Positions 11,801 to 20,616 of a DNA stretch of 64,000 nucleotides are shown one piece after another. Both the position numbers and the translations under genes were made by a program. The notes under the pieces are model-generated. The model searched no databases. It was not told where the DNA came from and was given only the letters and a program-made list of their open reading frames with translations. The DNA is from Branchiostoma floridae (taxonomy: Eukaryota; Chordata; Leptocardii; Amphioxiformes; Branchiostomatidae). The stretch spans positions 8,185,762 to 8,249,761 of the forward strand of contig NC_049993.1 of NCBI RefSeq assembly GCF_000003815.2. The letters are read 5' to 3'. The stretch's first letter is position 1, and each line of letters opens with the position of its first letter.

Positions 11801-12398
11801 TAACCTAAGGCATTTCCCCATGGCAGTGCTTTATAGAAGCGCGTATTGTTCCAGACCTGTATTTCAACTTAATTGGTCCCACTGTGACCCTTCGACAATA
11901 CATATAACACATTTACGTTATTTGTGTTCAATAAATCGGGACAAAGAAAACAGTCGAGATTTAGTTACAAATAAATCTCTTAAGGAAAGAATACGCGTGT
12001 GAAGAAACAAGCAATCAAGACATGTCAGTAAAGCATGTGGATTGCTTGACATGATTGGCTATAACTGTGGAATGGAGAGGACCCTGTGAGGCCCCCTTTC
12101 CACTAGATGGCGAAAGCGCTGCGCTCTCAATGCGACCTAAATAGGATATGTCTATCCTTCACTCTCACACTGGGAATATCATACAAAACGTAAAAGTGTG
12201 ACTGAGAGGACAACAAAACACACAAAGTGTGAAAAAAATCTAAACAATTCGTTGAGTGATCTGTCAAATTTTTAGGTCGCAGAGAGAGCGCGGCGAGAGC
12301 GCCTTCATATAGTGGAAATGGAGTATTAGGAACTGAGGCTTACCTTCAGCACACATGAAGGTGATCACGGCAACGAGAACGGCTGGTACTTTGTCCAT
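5815..12398 (-). CDS. Three-Ig, single-pass receptor with cytoplasmic SH3 domain (whole gene, 10 exons)
   Basis: Joined exons: 12398-12344, 10295-10087, 9723-9588, 9190-9027, 8444-8315, 7920-7785, 7489-7308, 6879-6622, 6327-6121, 5867-5815. They sum to 1530 bases (509 residues plus stop), and all junction phases (1,0,1,0,1,2,1,1,1) agree. Order: signal peptide 1-18; Ig-like 1 about 20-133; Ig-like 2 134-231 (Cys158, Trp172, Cys213); Ig-like 3 232-327 (Cys255, Trp267, Cys305); membrane helix about 350-376, followed by RRGK; a polar linker; SH3 about 427-482; a 27-residue tail. Sequons lie near residues 79, 157, 191, 210 and 298. A cell-surface adhesion or recognition receptor that docks proline-rich partners inside the cell is an inference from domains. 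I know no named family with this exact layout, so no symbol is given. Confidence 0.85.
5949..5954 (-). terminator. Possible intronic polyadenylation signal
   Basis: An AATAAA hexamer lies on the minus strand 167 bases past the end of the SH3 exon. If the GTAAGT donor is not used, translation adds only Cys-Lys and stops at TGA, so this signal could end a short transcript form. A bare hexamer is weak evidence. Confidence 0.25.
6121..6327 (-). CDS. Ig-SH3 receptor exon 9: cytoplasmic SH3 domain
   Basis: The exon carries a complete SH3 domain between a TATTTCAG acceptor and a GTAAGT donor, both in phase 1, so it is a symmetric, shufflable module. Visible landmarks: PYESDQ at the ALYDY position, CGFLTLQVNDIVEV (distal region and acidic RT-side residues), the WW pair at 461-462, YHRGKLG, and FPAAC near the end. 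The usual FPxxYV tyrosine is Cys477. SH3 domains bind proline-rich peptides; here the ligand is unknown. The KSSSQKKL end is basic. Confidence 0.9.
6622..6879 (-). CDS. Ig-SH3 receptor exon 8: membrane segment and cytoplasmic linker
   Basis: It encodes LYTILVIAGSVAAAICLLVV and a further run of leucines (helix about 350-376), then CRRGK as stop-transfer. A polar, basic cytoplasmic linker follows (SSRRHSD, NNMATATHNG, DVRPHRTSSD), rich in Ser and Thr. The acceptor is a tandem TAGTAG: use of the first AG starts the exon at 6879, and of the second at 6876, dropping one Val in frame. The donor at 6621 is GTGAAT, phase 1. Confidence 0.85.
7308..7489 (-). CDS. Ig-SH3 receptor exon 7: second half of Ig-like domain 3 and stalk
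   Basis: It follows a CCACCTCAG acceptor in phase 2 and ends in phase 1 at GTACTT, the same donor hexamer as exon 2. It encodes GSRTLKMARSQANGSGEYTC (Cys305), VAANGVGKPHHES, strand G, and a short stalk VNAVTKLESKTD. The donor was chosen because it is the one that restores the phase needed by the membrane exon. A GTAAAC site further upstream at 7344 would break the frame. Confidence 0.82.
7785..7920 (-). CDS. Ig-SH3 receptor exon 6: first half of Ig-like domain 3
   Basis: The acceptor is CTCTGTCTAG, with phase 1 entry and phase 2 exit at GTTAGG. It encodes an I/C2-set start: a YPA linker, ISEANVVLQGEDVILRC (Cys255), then LAEGNPVPSLSWLRTGD (Trp267). The G-NP-P-x-x-x-W pattern is typical of neural adhesion-type Ig domains. 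The intron phase inside this domain (2) differs from that inside domains 1 and 2 (0), so it has a separate origin from them. Confidence 0.88.
8315..8444 (-). CDS. Ig-SH3 receptor exon 5: second half of Ig-like domain 2
   Basis: It starts after TCCTCCACAG in phase 0 and ends at a consensus GTAAGT donor in phase 1. It encodes strands D-G: YMSTLFLASVSRAQSGNYSC (Cys213) then VAKHIGGEETDSVFLEVT. Sequons are at 191 and 210. Confidence 0.88.
8625..8808. mobile_element. 184-base TA-flanked inverted-repeat element
   Basis: The ends are imperfect inverted repeats: CGTAGAAGCCGCTTAATTGC on the left, and CAGTAGAGGCCAGTTAATTG when the right end is reverse-complemented. A TA lies directly outside both ends (8623-8624, 8809-8810). 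TA duplication and CAGT-type ends suit non-autonomous Tc1/mariner or pogo-type elements. The interior repeats a GTGCAATTA motif. It sits in the intron between exons 4 and 5 and has no coding capacity. Confidence 0.55.
9027..9190 (-). CDS. Ig-SH3 receptor exon 4: first half of Ig-like domain 2
   Basis: The acceptor is TTTTCGTAG, with phase 1 entry and phase 0 exit at a GTAAAT donor. It encodes a linker APPQVQ, then strands A-C with SLTLNC (Cys158) and PLFWRKDD (Trp172). The asparagine before Cys158 forms an NCT sequon. The 1-0-1 phase pattern over exons 4-5 repeats that of exons 2-3, as expected if the two domains arose by duplication. Confidence 0.85.
9331..9552 (-). mobile_element. Inverted-repeat element, family B, copy 1 (intronic)
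   Basis: The right end reads GGTATCTCACTGCACTTGGG on the minus strand, matching copies at 57.4, 59.3 and 63.7 kb. The left terminal repeat is shortened. The interior shares the TTTTGTTGTCTTC block with the other copies. It lies in the intron between exons 3 and 4 of the receptor gene. Confidence 0.55.
9588..9723 (-). CDS. Ig-SH3 receptor exon 3: second half of Ig-like domain 1
   Basis: It follows an ATTGCAG acceptor in phase 0 and ends in phase 1 before GTAGAG. It encodes residues 89-133 with a V-type strand D-E-F pattern, KDRSLTIVNAGTKDEGLYVL, then strand G, EEHYVLLEMH. The usual D-x-G-x-Y-x-C ends in Val113 instead of Cys, matching the missing cysteine in exon 2. The pair of losses suggests a real disulfide-free domain rather than a sequencing error. 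Confidence 0.85.
10087..10295 (-). CDS. Ig-SH3 receptor exon 2: first half of Ig-like domain 1
   Basis: The exon starts after a TTCTGTTCAG acceptor and ends at a GTACTT donor in phase 0. It encodes residues 20-88, including GMEGDSVTLPAYF (strands A-B) and LTWNKL (strand C, core Trp57). The position where the B-strand cysteine is expected holds Pro43. A sequon NST is at 79-81. The base composition is clearly more GC-rich than the flanking introns. Confidence 0.85.
10389..10620. mobile_element. 232-base inverted-repeat element in receptor intron 1
   Basis: The two ends are long inverted repeats sharing CACATTTCCAAACCGGGGCC, with GGCTAA/GTTAGG outside it. No open frame of note lies inside. The size and structure fit a miniature non-autonomous DNA transposon. 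The family is not identified, and a fragment of the same end is at 1268-1325. Confidence 0.6.
10621..12089. other. Remainder of receptor intron 1
   Basis: This is AT-rich sequence without a recognisable feature. It contains several short reading frames on both strands with no coding signature. Confidence 0.6.
12090..12324 (+). mobile_element. Inverted-repeat element, family A, copy 1
   Basis: The left end is GGCCCCCTTTCCACTAGATG; the right end, reverse-complemented, is CTCCATTTCCACTATATGAA. Further inside, both arms carry a GCGACCTAAAT/ATTTAGGTCGC block next to a GCG-rich stretch. A second copy in reverse orientation is at 53406-53647. The size (about 235 bases) and structure fit a PIF/Harbinger-like miniature element, an inference mainly from the second copy's flanks. 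It lies within 20 bases of the exon 1 donor. Confidence 0.6.
12344..12398 (-). CDS. Ig-SH3 receptor exon 1: start codon and signal peptide
   Basis: The chosen ATG is at 12398-12396, with A at -3 and G at +4, a favourable context. It encodes MDKVPAVLVAVITFMCAE, a short signal peptide with a hydrophobic core. An upstream in-frame ATG would add a polar stretch in front, which is less likely for a secreted protein. The exon ends in phase 1 at a GTAAGC donor (12343-12338). The next exon supplies CC to complete an Ala codon. Confidence 0.8.
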
Positions 12399-12527
12399 CG
12401 TATCACTGAGGAGGTTGGATGTCAGACGATCGACTTTCAGATATGTTGCTGTCTTCCTGTACAAAATCATAGAGAAGACTTTGAGTGGTGAGATCTTAGG
12501 AAAACGGAGTACTATTGGGCATACCAT

Positions 12528-12989
12528 AAGGCTTAAAGAAATTTCGCCGGAGGAAGCGCACGATACAACGATCAGTTAAAGTCGATGTCTCTGGTACCAG
12601 AAAAAGTAACACTTTATCGGAACTCAATACCGAAGGTCCATCATTTCATGTAAAGCCCAAAGGCCAGTATTTGTGCAATAAATCATTTAAGATTTGTTGT
12701 TGTCATTTCTGTCTGATTTGATGGAGGAAATAGCAGTTCCAGTATAGGAGGGGATTCCTAAATGCGTGCTTTTGCCTTGAGCGTTTCTTGAATTAGATCC
12801 GCTAGAAACACCATGTATTGATTGAGCCCAGTTTCCTGTTATCTCGTGAAGTAGTGGGAGGGGGTTTGAGAGGGTTCGAAATTGTCTCATCCATCACACA
12901 GGCGGAAACAGTTATTGTTCGGATGATCTTCATGAAAAGCTCCTACGTCAACATGAGTGATGCAGCAATGCAGCTACTGACGTGGTCCA
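12528..12989. other. Upstream of the receptor gene; no clear promoter element
   Basis: This region should hold the transcription start of the minus-strand receptor gene. A GATAAAG on the minus strand near 12615 is only loosely TATA-like. I see no CpG-rich island. Confidence 0.3.
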
Positions 12990-13132
12990 TGTGTGTGTTT
13001 GTGTGTGTAGTTGTGTGCGCGTGTTTGTGTTTGTTTGTGTGTGTGTGTGTACATATATGTGTGTGTGTGTATGTATGTATGTGTGTGTGTGTGTTTGTTT
13101 GTTTGTGTGTGTATGTGTGTGCGTGTGTGTGT
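12990..13132. repeat. TG-type microsatellite
   Basis: This is a run of TG with interspersed TTTG, TATG and ATGTATG units. It gives long but meaningless frames on both strands (Cys/Val-rich on plus, Thr/His-rich on minus). Confidence 0.95.
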
Positions 13133-16100
13133 ACTTAACGAAGCGTCTATGTTAAGTAACTCTGCCTCTTGACCTAACGGAAGGGAGTTCGAACCGAGGC
13201 CGTTGTCGCTCACCCTTCTTTCACATTACGGGTCCACTGTCCACTGTATTTTGAATGAGCTAGATGGATTCCACCGGAAGGTTTAAACTCTTCAAAGAGC
13301 TAGATTTGTCCGACATCACGTCAGCTATGGGAAGTGAAGCAGTCAGAAGGTCTTTCACTACTGCCCAGGCGACTTTGATGCACGACTCTACATTATGAGT
13401 AATCCCTTCCACTCGGAAGTAACGTTACAATACACCGGGCCTTTCACCGCTGCCCGGAGCATATTGACGTACGTTGTGACACGCGGTGACTATGGTTACG
13501 CCCCAGGCTTACTGGTAATCTCTTAGACACATAGAGATTAGCTTTGTCGCCACACGATTCACTATTGTCGCCAATATGGGCCACGAACTCTTCCGGTAGC
13601 TTAAAGGCTCCAACACGAGCTTTGTAGGCTACAGCTTTTGATTAATTCTCTACTTCAAACCTTCTGGCACGATACAAACCAATACTTTTAAACATACCTG
13701 AAGATTAATGGTGTTTATTTTTTTGCATATGCTGCAATTAGAAAAGAAGTAATGTAAATGAATGCCATATATTTGCTACGAAATTTTCCAAATTGAATAG
13801 TGTCTTATTTGTATACATAACGACTTGGTCTAGTAACAGAGTTAATGCAATTTTATTGTGAAAGTCAGGACTATACATTAGGCAGCGTATATCTGGATAT
13901 CTATATAGTGATACATCATCTGCGAAGCGTGAAACAGTGTATGCGTACAGCGTATTGCCGACGCATTTTTATTCACACCCAGAACTCTACATTACTCGTG
14001 CTCCATAGACTACACAGAAAGTACATTATTATAATCTACGCTCGACACTTTTGATTTCTTGTAGCTACCCAAGCAACATTCATCACATCCAAATGAAACA
14101 GCTTATTTGCTTACTCGTGGAAACTTTTGTCTGGCGCCGTAACATTTAAAATCCATTACATTTCAGACCTAAGTTGTCTGGAAAGAGAATAGTCAAATTT
14201 ACTGTGTTATCAGCTGCCCACACATGCAGATCTCTTAGTACGCTTCCTGTGAAGATATGTACATTTCAAATGTAGAAATGCCTGTGGAATGTGGATAACG
14301 ATACTATGGGAACGAAATATTCTTTTGAAGTTTCAATCTTGAAACACTTGGTCTTGGTCAAAGTGTTAGCAAGGTGTTGTGCGGACTACCAAAAATTGGT
14401 AACATTTCTAAAAATGATATCAAATTGTAGAATTTTGGCGCAAAACCCGCAAATATTCAAACTTTAGATTCAGATTGACGACTAATTCGCAAAATCAGTT
14501 TTTCCAGTGACGGTAAACAGTACAAAAGCAAGCCATACGAAGCCTTCTACTTTTGGTGGCCTACCAACAATTTCCGGCCGCACAACGTAGGACAAAATGA
14601 CTGACAGCTCAGGTGGTGGTGGGAAGCCCGCATATCTCAAGATGTTCTCATAACACAACCAAGACGCATCTACATATATCCGATCTGACTATCAAGGTGC
14701 AGTGTACTAATGCAGATTCAACTTATGAAGTAGCAAAATAACTCAAAAAAGTTACTTTTTCTATTTTCCTCGGCCAGATTGTGGATGTAGAGTAACGTTA
14801 AGAGGCGAGGTAATTTATATTCATGTTCCGTCACACTAAACACCAGAAACTGCCGATACAAGCGTTATGTACCAAAATATATTGTGACATTTAGTTTATT
14901 GATTTACGAGTTTTTATTAAGATTAACGGCAAATGGATTGATTTTGACACAAACATACTGTAATACCGATATGACCATGATCAGTGTTGGAATTCGCATC
15001 GATTCTTTTGGCTGGGTGAAGCTAGAGGTTTCTCTTGTATCATGTGAAGGGACGGTATTTCTCAGAACGTCGTCGTCTTTCGACATAATTGGTACCAATG
15101 GGAAAAGTTCCCACGAGTGAAGTCAATAATAGGCTAGTAAAAAGGATGCTAAAAGCACTTACTTCAAGACTGGAGTGCCTTGAAATCTCCCACCATTATT
15201 CCTAATGGCGCAAGGTGGGCGTCAAAATGTTCCTTTTAAAAGGATATAGCCCCTAATGGGGTCTTAAAGTTTACCCTACTTAACACATATTTAGTTAAAC
15301 TTTAGCGTTTTTCCTTTTAGAAATACAACGGCAAAGTCGAAGACTTATCTGGCGAGAACGCTAATGTCTTAATGGGTTGGCAAATTACTAGTATTTGAGT
15401 GCGAATGTGCACAACAAAACAACACATTCAACTACTTTAAAATTCAGTAATTTGATATAGAAATAGTTTTCACCTTGAAGAACACGGGCGACTTTCTATC
15501 CAACCACGATACTGAATCCGAATTCTTCTTGCGTTCCAATATCTCCGGTAAGGAACCCTGACGGTCAGCGCAATTTGTACTTGCTGCCACCGATCGTGAT
15601 AACTATGGGCAGCGTATACCCTGGGCATACCAAATAGCCCCACCTTAGAAGATGGCTCTAGATAAAGCAACCATTGTCACAAAGTCTACTGTGTTTTTTT
15701 CGTCATATCACTTATCAACATCTCTGACGGTATACATAATACGTTGACGCAAAAAGTGTAATTTTAGCATTCTAAAGGACCGGTAACAAGCGCAGGTTTT
15801 ACTGATACCCTTTAACTTGGCGGATATGGCGGTGGTCATGTACCGTAGGGAGATATCGCACACCGATACTCCTGTCCATAATGTCGTTTATCATTAAGAT
15901 TCAAGGACATTCTATGACAGATATTCGATATGTTCAGGGATCCCTGAAAACAAACACTTGATAAACATATAGAACAATCCAATCCAAATAGATGGAGATA
16001 TTAAAACGACCCCTGGTGCTGATATACAATGAAAAATGAAGCAATTTGTCAGAATTCCTTTCGTTTTCTTCCTGTTGGTTCTATTTATTTAGCTCCTGGT

Positions 16101-18970
16101 GTTTTACAGCTCATTTAGCCTACTTCTCGCTACTGGTGGGCTCGTAGATGGGGGATATTATTTTAACTAAAAGAAGCAAATCACTCCCTCACAGGCACCC
16201 TTTGGCAGAATGTAGACAAACTAGCTCTATCGCTTGGTAAGTCTTAAGTCTTGCTTATTCAGCACAAATTTACTGTAGCTCAAGACGCCCTGCCAAACGT
16301 AAGACACCCTCTACGACGCTGCAGTCACAAACTTTAAAAGTCTTATTTTGTCATATTAGGAAACGCGGGAACGACAAGCGGTCGTGAAAAATGTCAATAT
16401 CAAGGGAAACAATGATTGATGGTAACACGAATGTGGACAGGCCGCAGATTGTGCTTCGTTTAGAAATCGTCCATATGGTTATCCACTTTGGGCAGTTTTC
16501 CCAGTAAGAAGTAAGGTGAAGGTGAGTTGTGTAGAAAACAAATCTGGTAGTACATGGTAATGGTAAAAACGAATACTTCATTGTTTGCGTCGATGAAGGC
16601 TATGCATCCAGGTAATAAAATACTTCATTCGTATTGGACAGCGCTTGGGATGATTCTACTCTATCTATATATAAATATATGTATCATATAAAATCTTACA
16701 TGTTCTATGTTCTACCTGTCTCTGCTTCTCTGTTGCCCCCTCTATCTGTCTGTCTCTCTCTGCCTCTCATTCTATCTATCTAATACATTGTATATGCATA
16801 TGCATATATGTATACATAGAGATAGAGAGAAAGATATACATTATATATGTGGTACACGCTGCTGATATGAAGATTTTTTACCATGAATAGCTGGACATCC
16901 AGAATTAGACACCAAGCGAAAAATCAACAAGAACTATGTATGATCTCCGCACTTTTTTTTGCGTAGGCTCATGTTTGCTCCAGAGGAAGGAAGGAAGGTA
17001 GATTAGATCTCTTTACGCCGGGACAGAAGCATCCATCACCGGTCGGGACGGACAGGAAAGCTAACGAGTTGCCACAGCTAAGAGGGCAATAACCGTAGAG
17101 AGGTCGCAAATGGCCCGACACGATGTCCCCCCTTCTCACGATGGATTTCCCACTCCACTAACATGCTTACCAGCAGGAGTTTACGAGGAAATACTTTTAA
17201 CGGCGAAGGCATATCTATTCATCAATCTACACACAAGTTAAGCCCTCGTGGCTTACTGTGTAATGGACTGAGAGGTCATCACAGCAACTGTCTAACTACA
17301 GAAAGTCCGCAAAAGTAATGGGCAGCTGGAGGCTCAAAAAAGTGATATTTTTCAAAGTTACGCAAGTCGGGTTACTTGTTTTAGGTAGAAGGTTTTTGTT
17401 TCTCACCAGAGTTTGCCTATGGCGGTGGCTACTTGATTTTTTCAGAGATAGAAAATAAAGGCACCAATCCATTTTTCTTAAGCTTGTTCTATCAATATTT
17501 TGCTGTTCTCTTTGCAGATCGATCCCAGATTTCATTTTAAATCCATCAAAATTTATTATGGCATGATAACTTTATTTAGAGGTAATCTACAACGTTGAAT
17601 TACTGGTACTGCTCTCGTAACCAGACGTCCATAGCATTGCAGGATCTTCCTAATAGTCTTTGTGGATTTTTGTGACATGATATATTGTCTCTATCTGACT
17701 TTAAAAGACTTCGATTTTCCACTGACTTATCTCCGCGACTGCAAATAACTGGGCCGAGGAGAGACGGACTGTCTACTTGCTCCGGCCTCTTCCTTACACA
17801 TTATGAGACTTCCTATGACTACATTTTATCAGGCCACTTCCAAAGTTCTGCCTTGGAACCAATTGAAGCGCGTGCGTATCACGAGATGAAAGGAAGCGAG
17901 GATGCGTTTTCCTCTCACAAATCAGGCCGAACACGCGTTCAACATTGGAGACGAAACTAACTTCATTCCGAAGACGACCCTATCAGGGAATAAAAAAGGC
18001 CCTTGTGTGATGCCTGGAGGCTCTGTCATCCCTCTGTGCTTCATTATTTTGTAGTCCGCTGGCTTCTAAAGAGACTTCTTCCACAGGGGCACAATTGCTG
18101 TCAGTGCGAGCCGCACGATTGATTACTCCCATGGTTACGGCGATCAGGCTCAGAGCCGGGATGAGATTAGAGAACCCCTGGTCATGGGCACCAAGCCAAG
18201 GCTAGTAAGATATACAGCTATGGATTTTACTTTAAAATTGCACGGTATGAGCTGTTGGTCAAAGCCCCGATGCAACACTAAACCCTCAGTTAAAACTACG
18301 CGATGAAATCAACGCACAACACAATCGTCAACCTCACTACATATACCATCGCTACCATCACGACATCAGCAGCAAGTGAGTTTATTTCCCTAATCATGGC
18401 AGTCCCATTCGAATGAGGACGGCGACCTCGCAGCAACTACCCTGCGACCGGGCGACTTGACAGAGTGCTCAACAGGTTTCATGAATAACAAATGAATTTG
18501 AAAGTTTGTCTTTTCAATTATAACTTTTTTTGCACAGTATTCCGATTTTGAAGCGAAGGGGTACGCAAATCTAAATTAGGTTGCATCCCAATACAGTCAA
18601 GTGGAATGGACACCCATGTAAGATGCATCTGCAAATGGTTTCCACGATGCCAACGAAGCAACAGGGGTTGCTTGATGTCATCAAAGTAGGATACATCTGC
18701 CAATGCCACGATCCCCCAAAAGCACATCTACAGGGTTTGTCTATATAAAATAAGATGTGGGAATAAAGCACCACCTATCTGTAACGAATCCTCGGTAACA
18801 TAATTCACTTAATTTGGAGATACGTTTCGACAGGGAATACCAAAATCGATAGTCGGTTGGAAGTAATCTTCTAATTGCAGCGTCGCCCTTGACCCTGGCG
18901 TGTGCTAACAACAGTTCTCACCATCGACCTGTGGCAGCGATATATTCCCTCAGCAAACATGGCTGACAGA
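13133..18970. other. No recognisable gene
   Basis: This is AT-rich sequence. A TTCGAACC box in a tRNA-like setting near 13187-13200 lacks a matching A box. A weak pair of inverted GTTGTGCGG/CCGCACAAC ends is at 14378 and 14577. Pyrimidine- and TA-rich simple sequence with self-complementary stretches (TATGCATATGCATA) lies at 16660-16850. No coding domain was recognised. Confidence 0.5.
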
Positions 18971-18974
18971 TACA

Positions 18975-19745
18975 GCAGCCACTTTGTCACTGGTCGGCTC
19001 AGAAACACCAATGTATGCATTTACCTGCTGAAGACACCCGTGTAACTATATCCTACATGGGTGTGTACATTTGATCTGTTTTGATTGGGATGCGATTAAT
19101 TAATCTGAGCCGCAGGTTTTTGATGATTACAGCAACATTGGCCACTTTGTCACTGGTCGGCTCAGAAACATCAATGGTCTGCATTTATCTGCTGTCCCAG
19201 TGTCCCTATATCCTATATGGGTGTGTACATTTGATCTGTTTTGATTTGGATGCGATGAATTAATCTGAGCCGCAGGTTTTTGGTCGTCTCAGAAACAACA
19301 ATGGTCTGCATTTATCTGCTGAAGACGCCAGTATATCTATATCGTATATGGGTTTGCACATTTGATCTGTTTTGATTGGGATAAAATGTGATGAATTAAT
19401 CTAAGACACAGGTCTTTGATAATGACAGCAACATCAGCCACTTTGTCACTGGTCGTCTCAGAAACATCAACGGTCTATATTTATCTGTTGAAGACGCCTA
19501 GTGTACCTACATCCTATATGGGTGTGTACATTTGATCTCTTTTGATTGGGATAAAATGTGATGAATTAATCTAAGACACAGGTCTTTGATGATGACAGCA
19601 ACATCAGCCACTGGTCGTCTCAGAAACATAAAAAAATCTTCATTTATCCACGGGAGACGCCAGTGTACCTATATCCTGCATTTGATCTGTTTTCATTGAG
19701 ATAAATGTGATGGATGAAGGTAAGATCTTAAGACAAAGGTCTTTG
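18975..19745. repeat. Tandem array, about 160-base unit, 4-5 copies
   Basis: Units share GCCACTTTGTCACTGGTCGG, CTCAGAAACA, a CATTTATCTGCTG block, TATCCTATATGGGTGTG, TTTGATCTGTTTTGATT and a GATGAATTAATCT segment. The copies drift toward the right end, where the last one is shortened. Confidence 0.85.
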
Positions 19746-20490
19746 AAGAGGAATAGACGTTTCTTTCTTGTTGGCGCCATAGTGCCCTTCACATTCTCAT
19801 AGCGATGAGTGACTTCATAGTGTAAGCTACCACTGTTTTTTTTTCAGCAGATTGTACAATCTTGATACGTATGAAGTATTATATCAACTTAATTTACTTC
19901 GTCTACGTATGGAAGCATGATAAGTTAACAGCAGATTACGCCTACCAACTGAATCAACAAAGATGTTGAGAACTTGAGATCGCTTTCGGGGAGCACAAAC
20001 GTTTCCGCTTTTCGTCAGTTCTCCCAGCTAATAAAAGTTGTTCGGTAGGCGTGATAGCGCGAAAGTTTCCACTTCTCTTGGCTATTCAGCGTTTTATTTG
20101 AAGCATTCAAGGACAACTGATTCGCTCGAGAAGTCCCTCCATAATTGGAACTGTCATTTTATTACCGTGGTTTACGGCAGCAGTCAATCACAATCTACGG
20201 CTGGGTTCATGTCTCCATGCGGTCTCGACCCTACACATATTGCATTCGCACGTTAAACGCAGTGACAAGCAGTTCCTGTGTGTAGCCGAGTGATTTCATC
20301 ATTGCATATGCCACTTATATGAGGAAGATATTAGTGCGTCGTAGAACATGCTTTAACACAGTGTCATTCCACGGCCTTAAATCCTTTCCTAAGATATTCT
20401 CGAAGCTAACCTACTAGCATATATGTATATATTGATATCCCAACTAATGATCATGTAAATTATTAACTTACAAGGGGGCGTGATCAAAGA
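19746..20490. other. No recognisable feature
   Basis: I see only short unrelated reading frames here. Confidence 0.5.
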
Positions 20491-20504
20491 GAAAGAGTGA
20501 TCAA

Positions 20505-20534
20505 AGAGCGAGGGAGGGAGCGAGCGAGCGAGCG

Positions 20535-20613
<79 letters not shown>
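20505..20613. repeat. GA microsatellite
   Basis: GCGA/GGGA units pass into a long uninterrupted GA tract. Frames through it give Arg/Glu or Leu/Ser repeats and are not genes. Confidence 0.95.

Positions 20614-20616
<3 letters not shown>

Noticed and set aside
13140-13210. tRNA-like B box GAGTTCGAACC
   Set aside because: No matching A box or cloverleaf. It could be a SINE remnant, but the evidence is too thin to list.
14376-14590. Inverted GTTGTGCGG/CCGCACAAC pair about 200 bases apart
   Set aside because: The match is nine bases and does not extend, so it may be chance.
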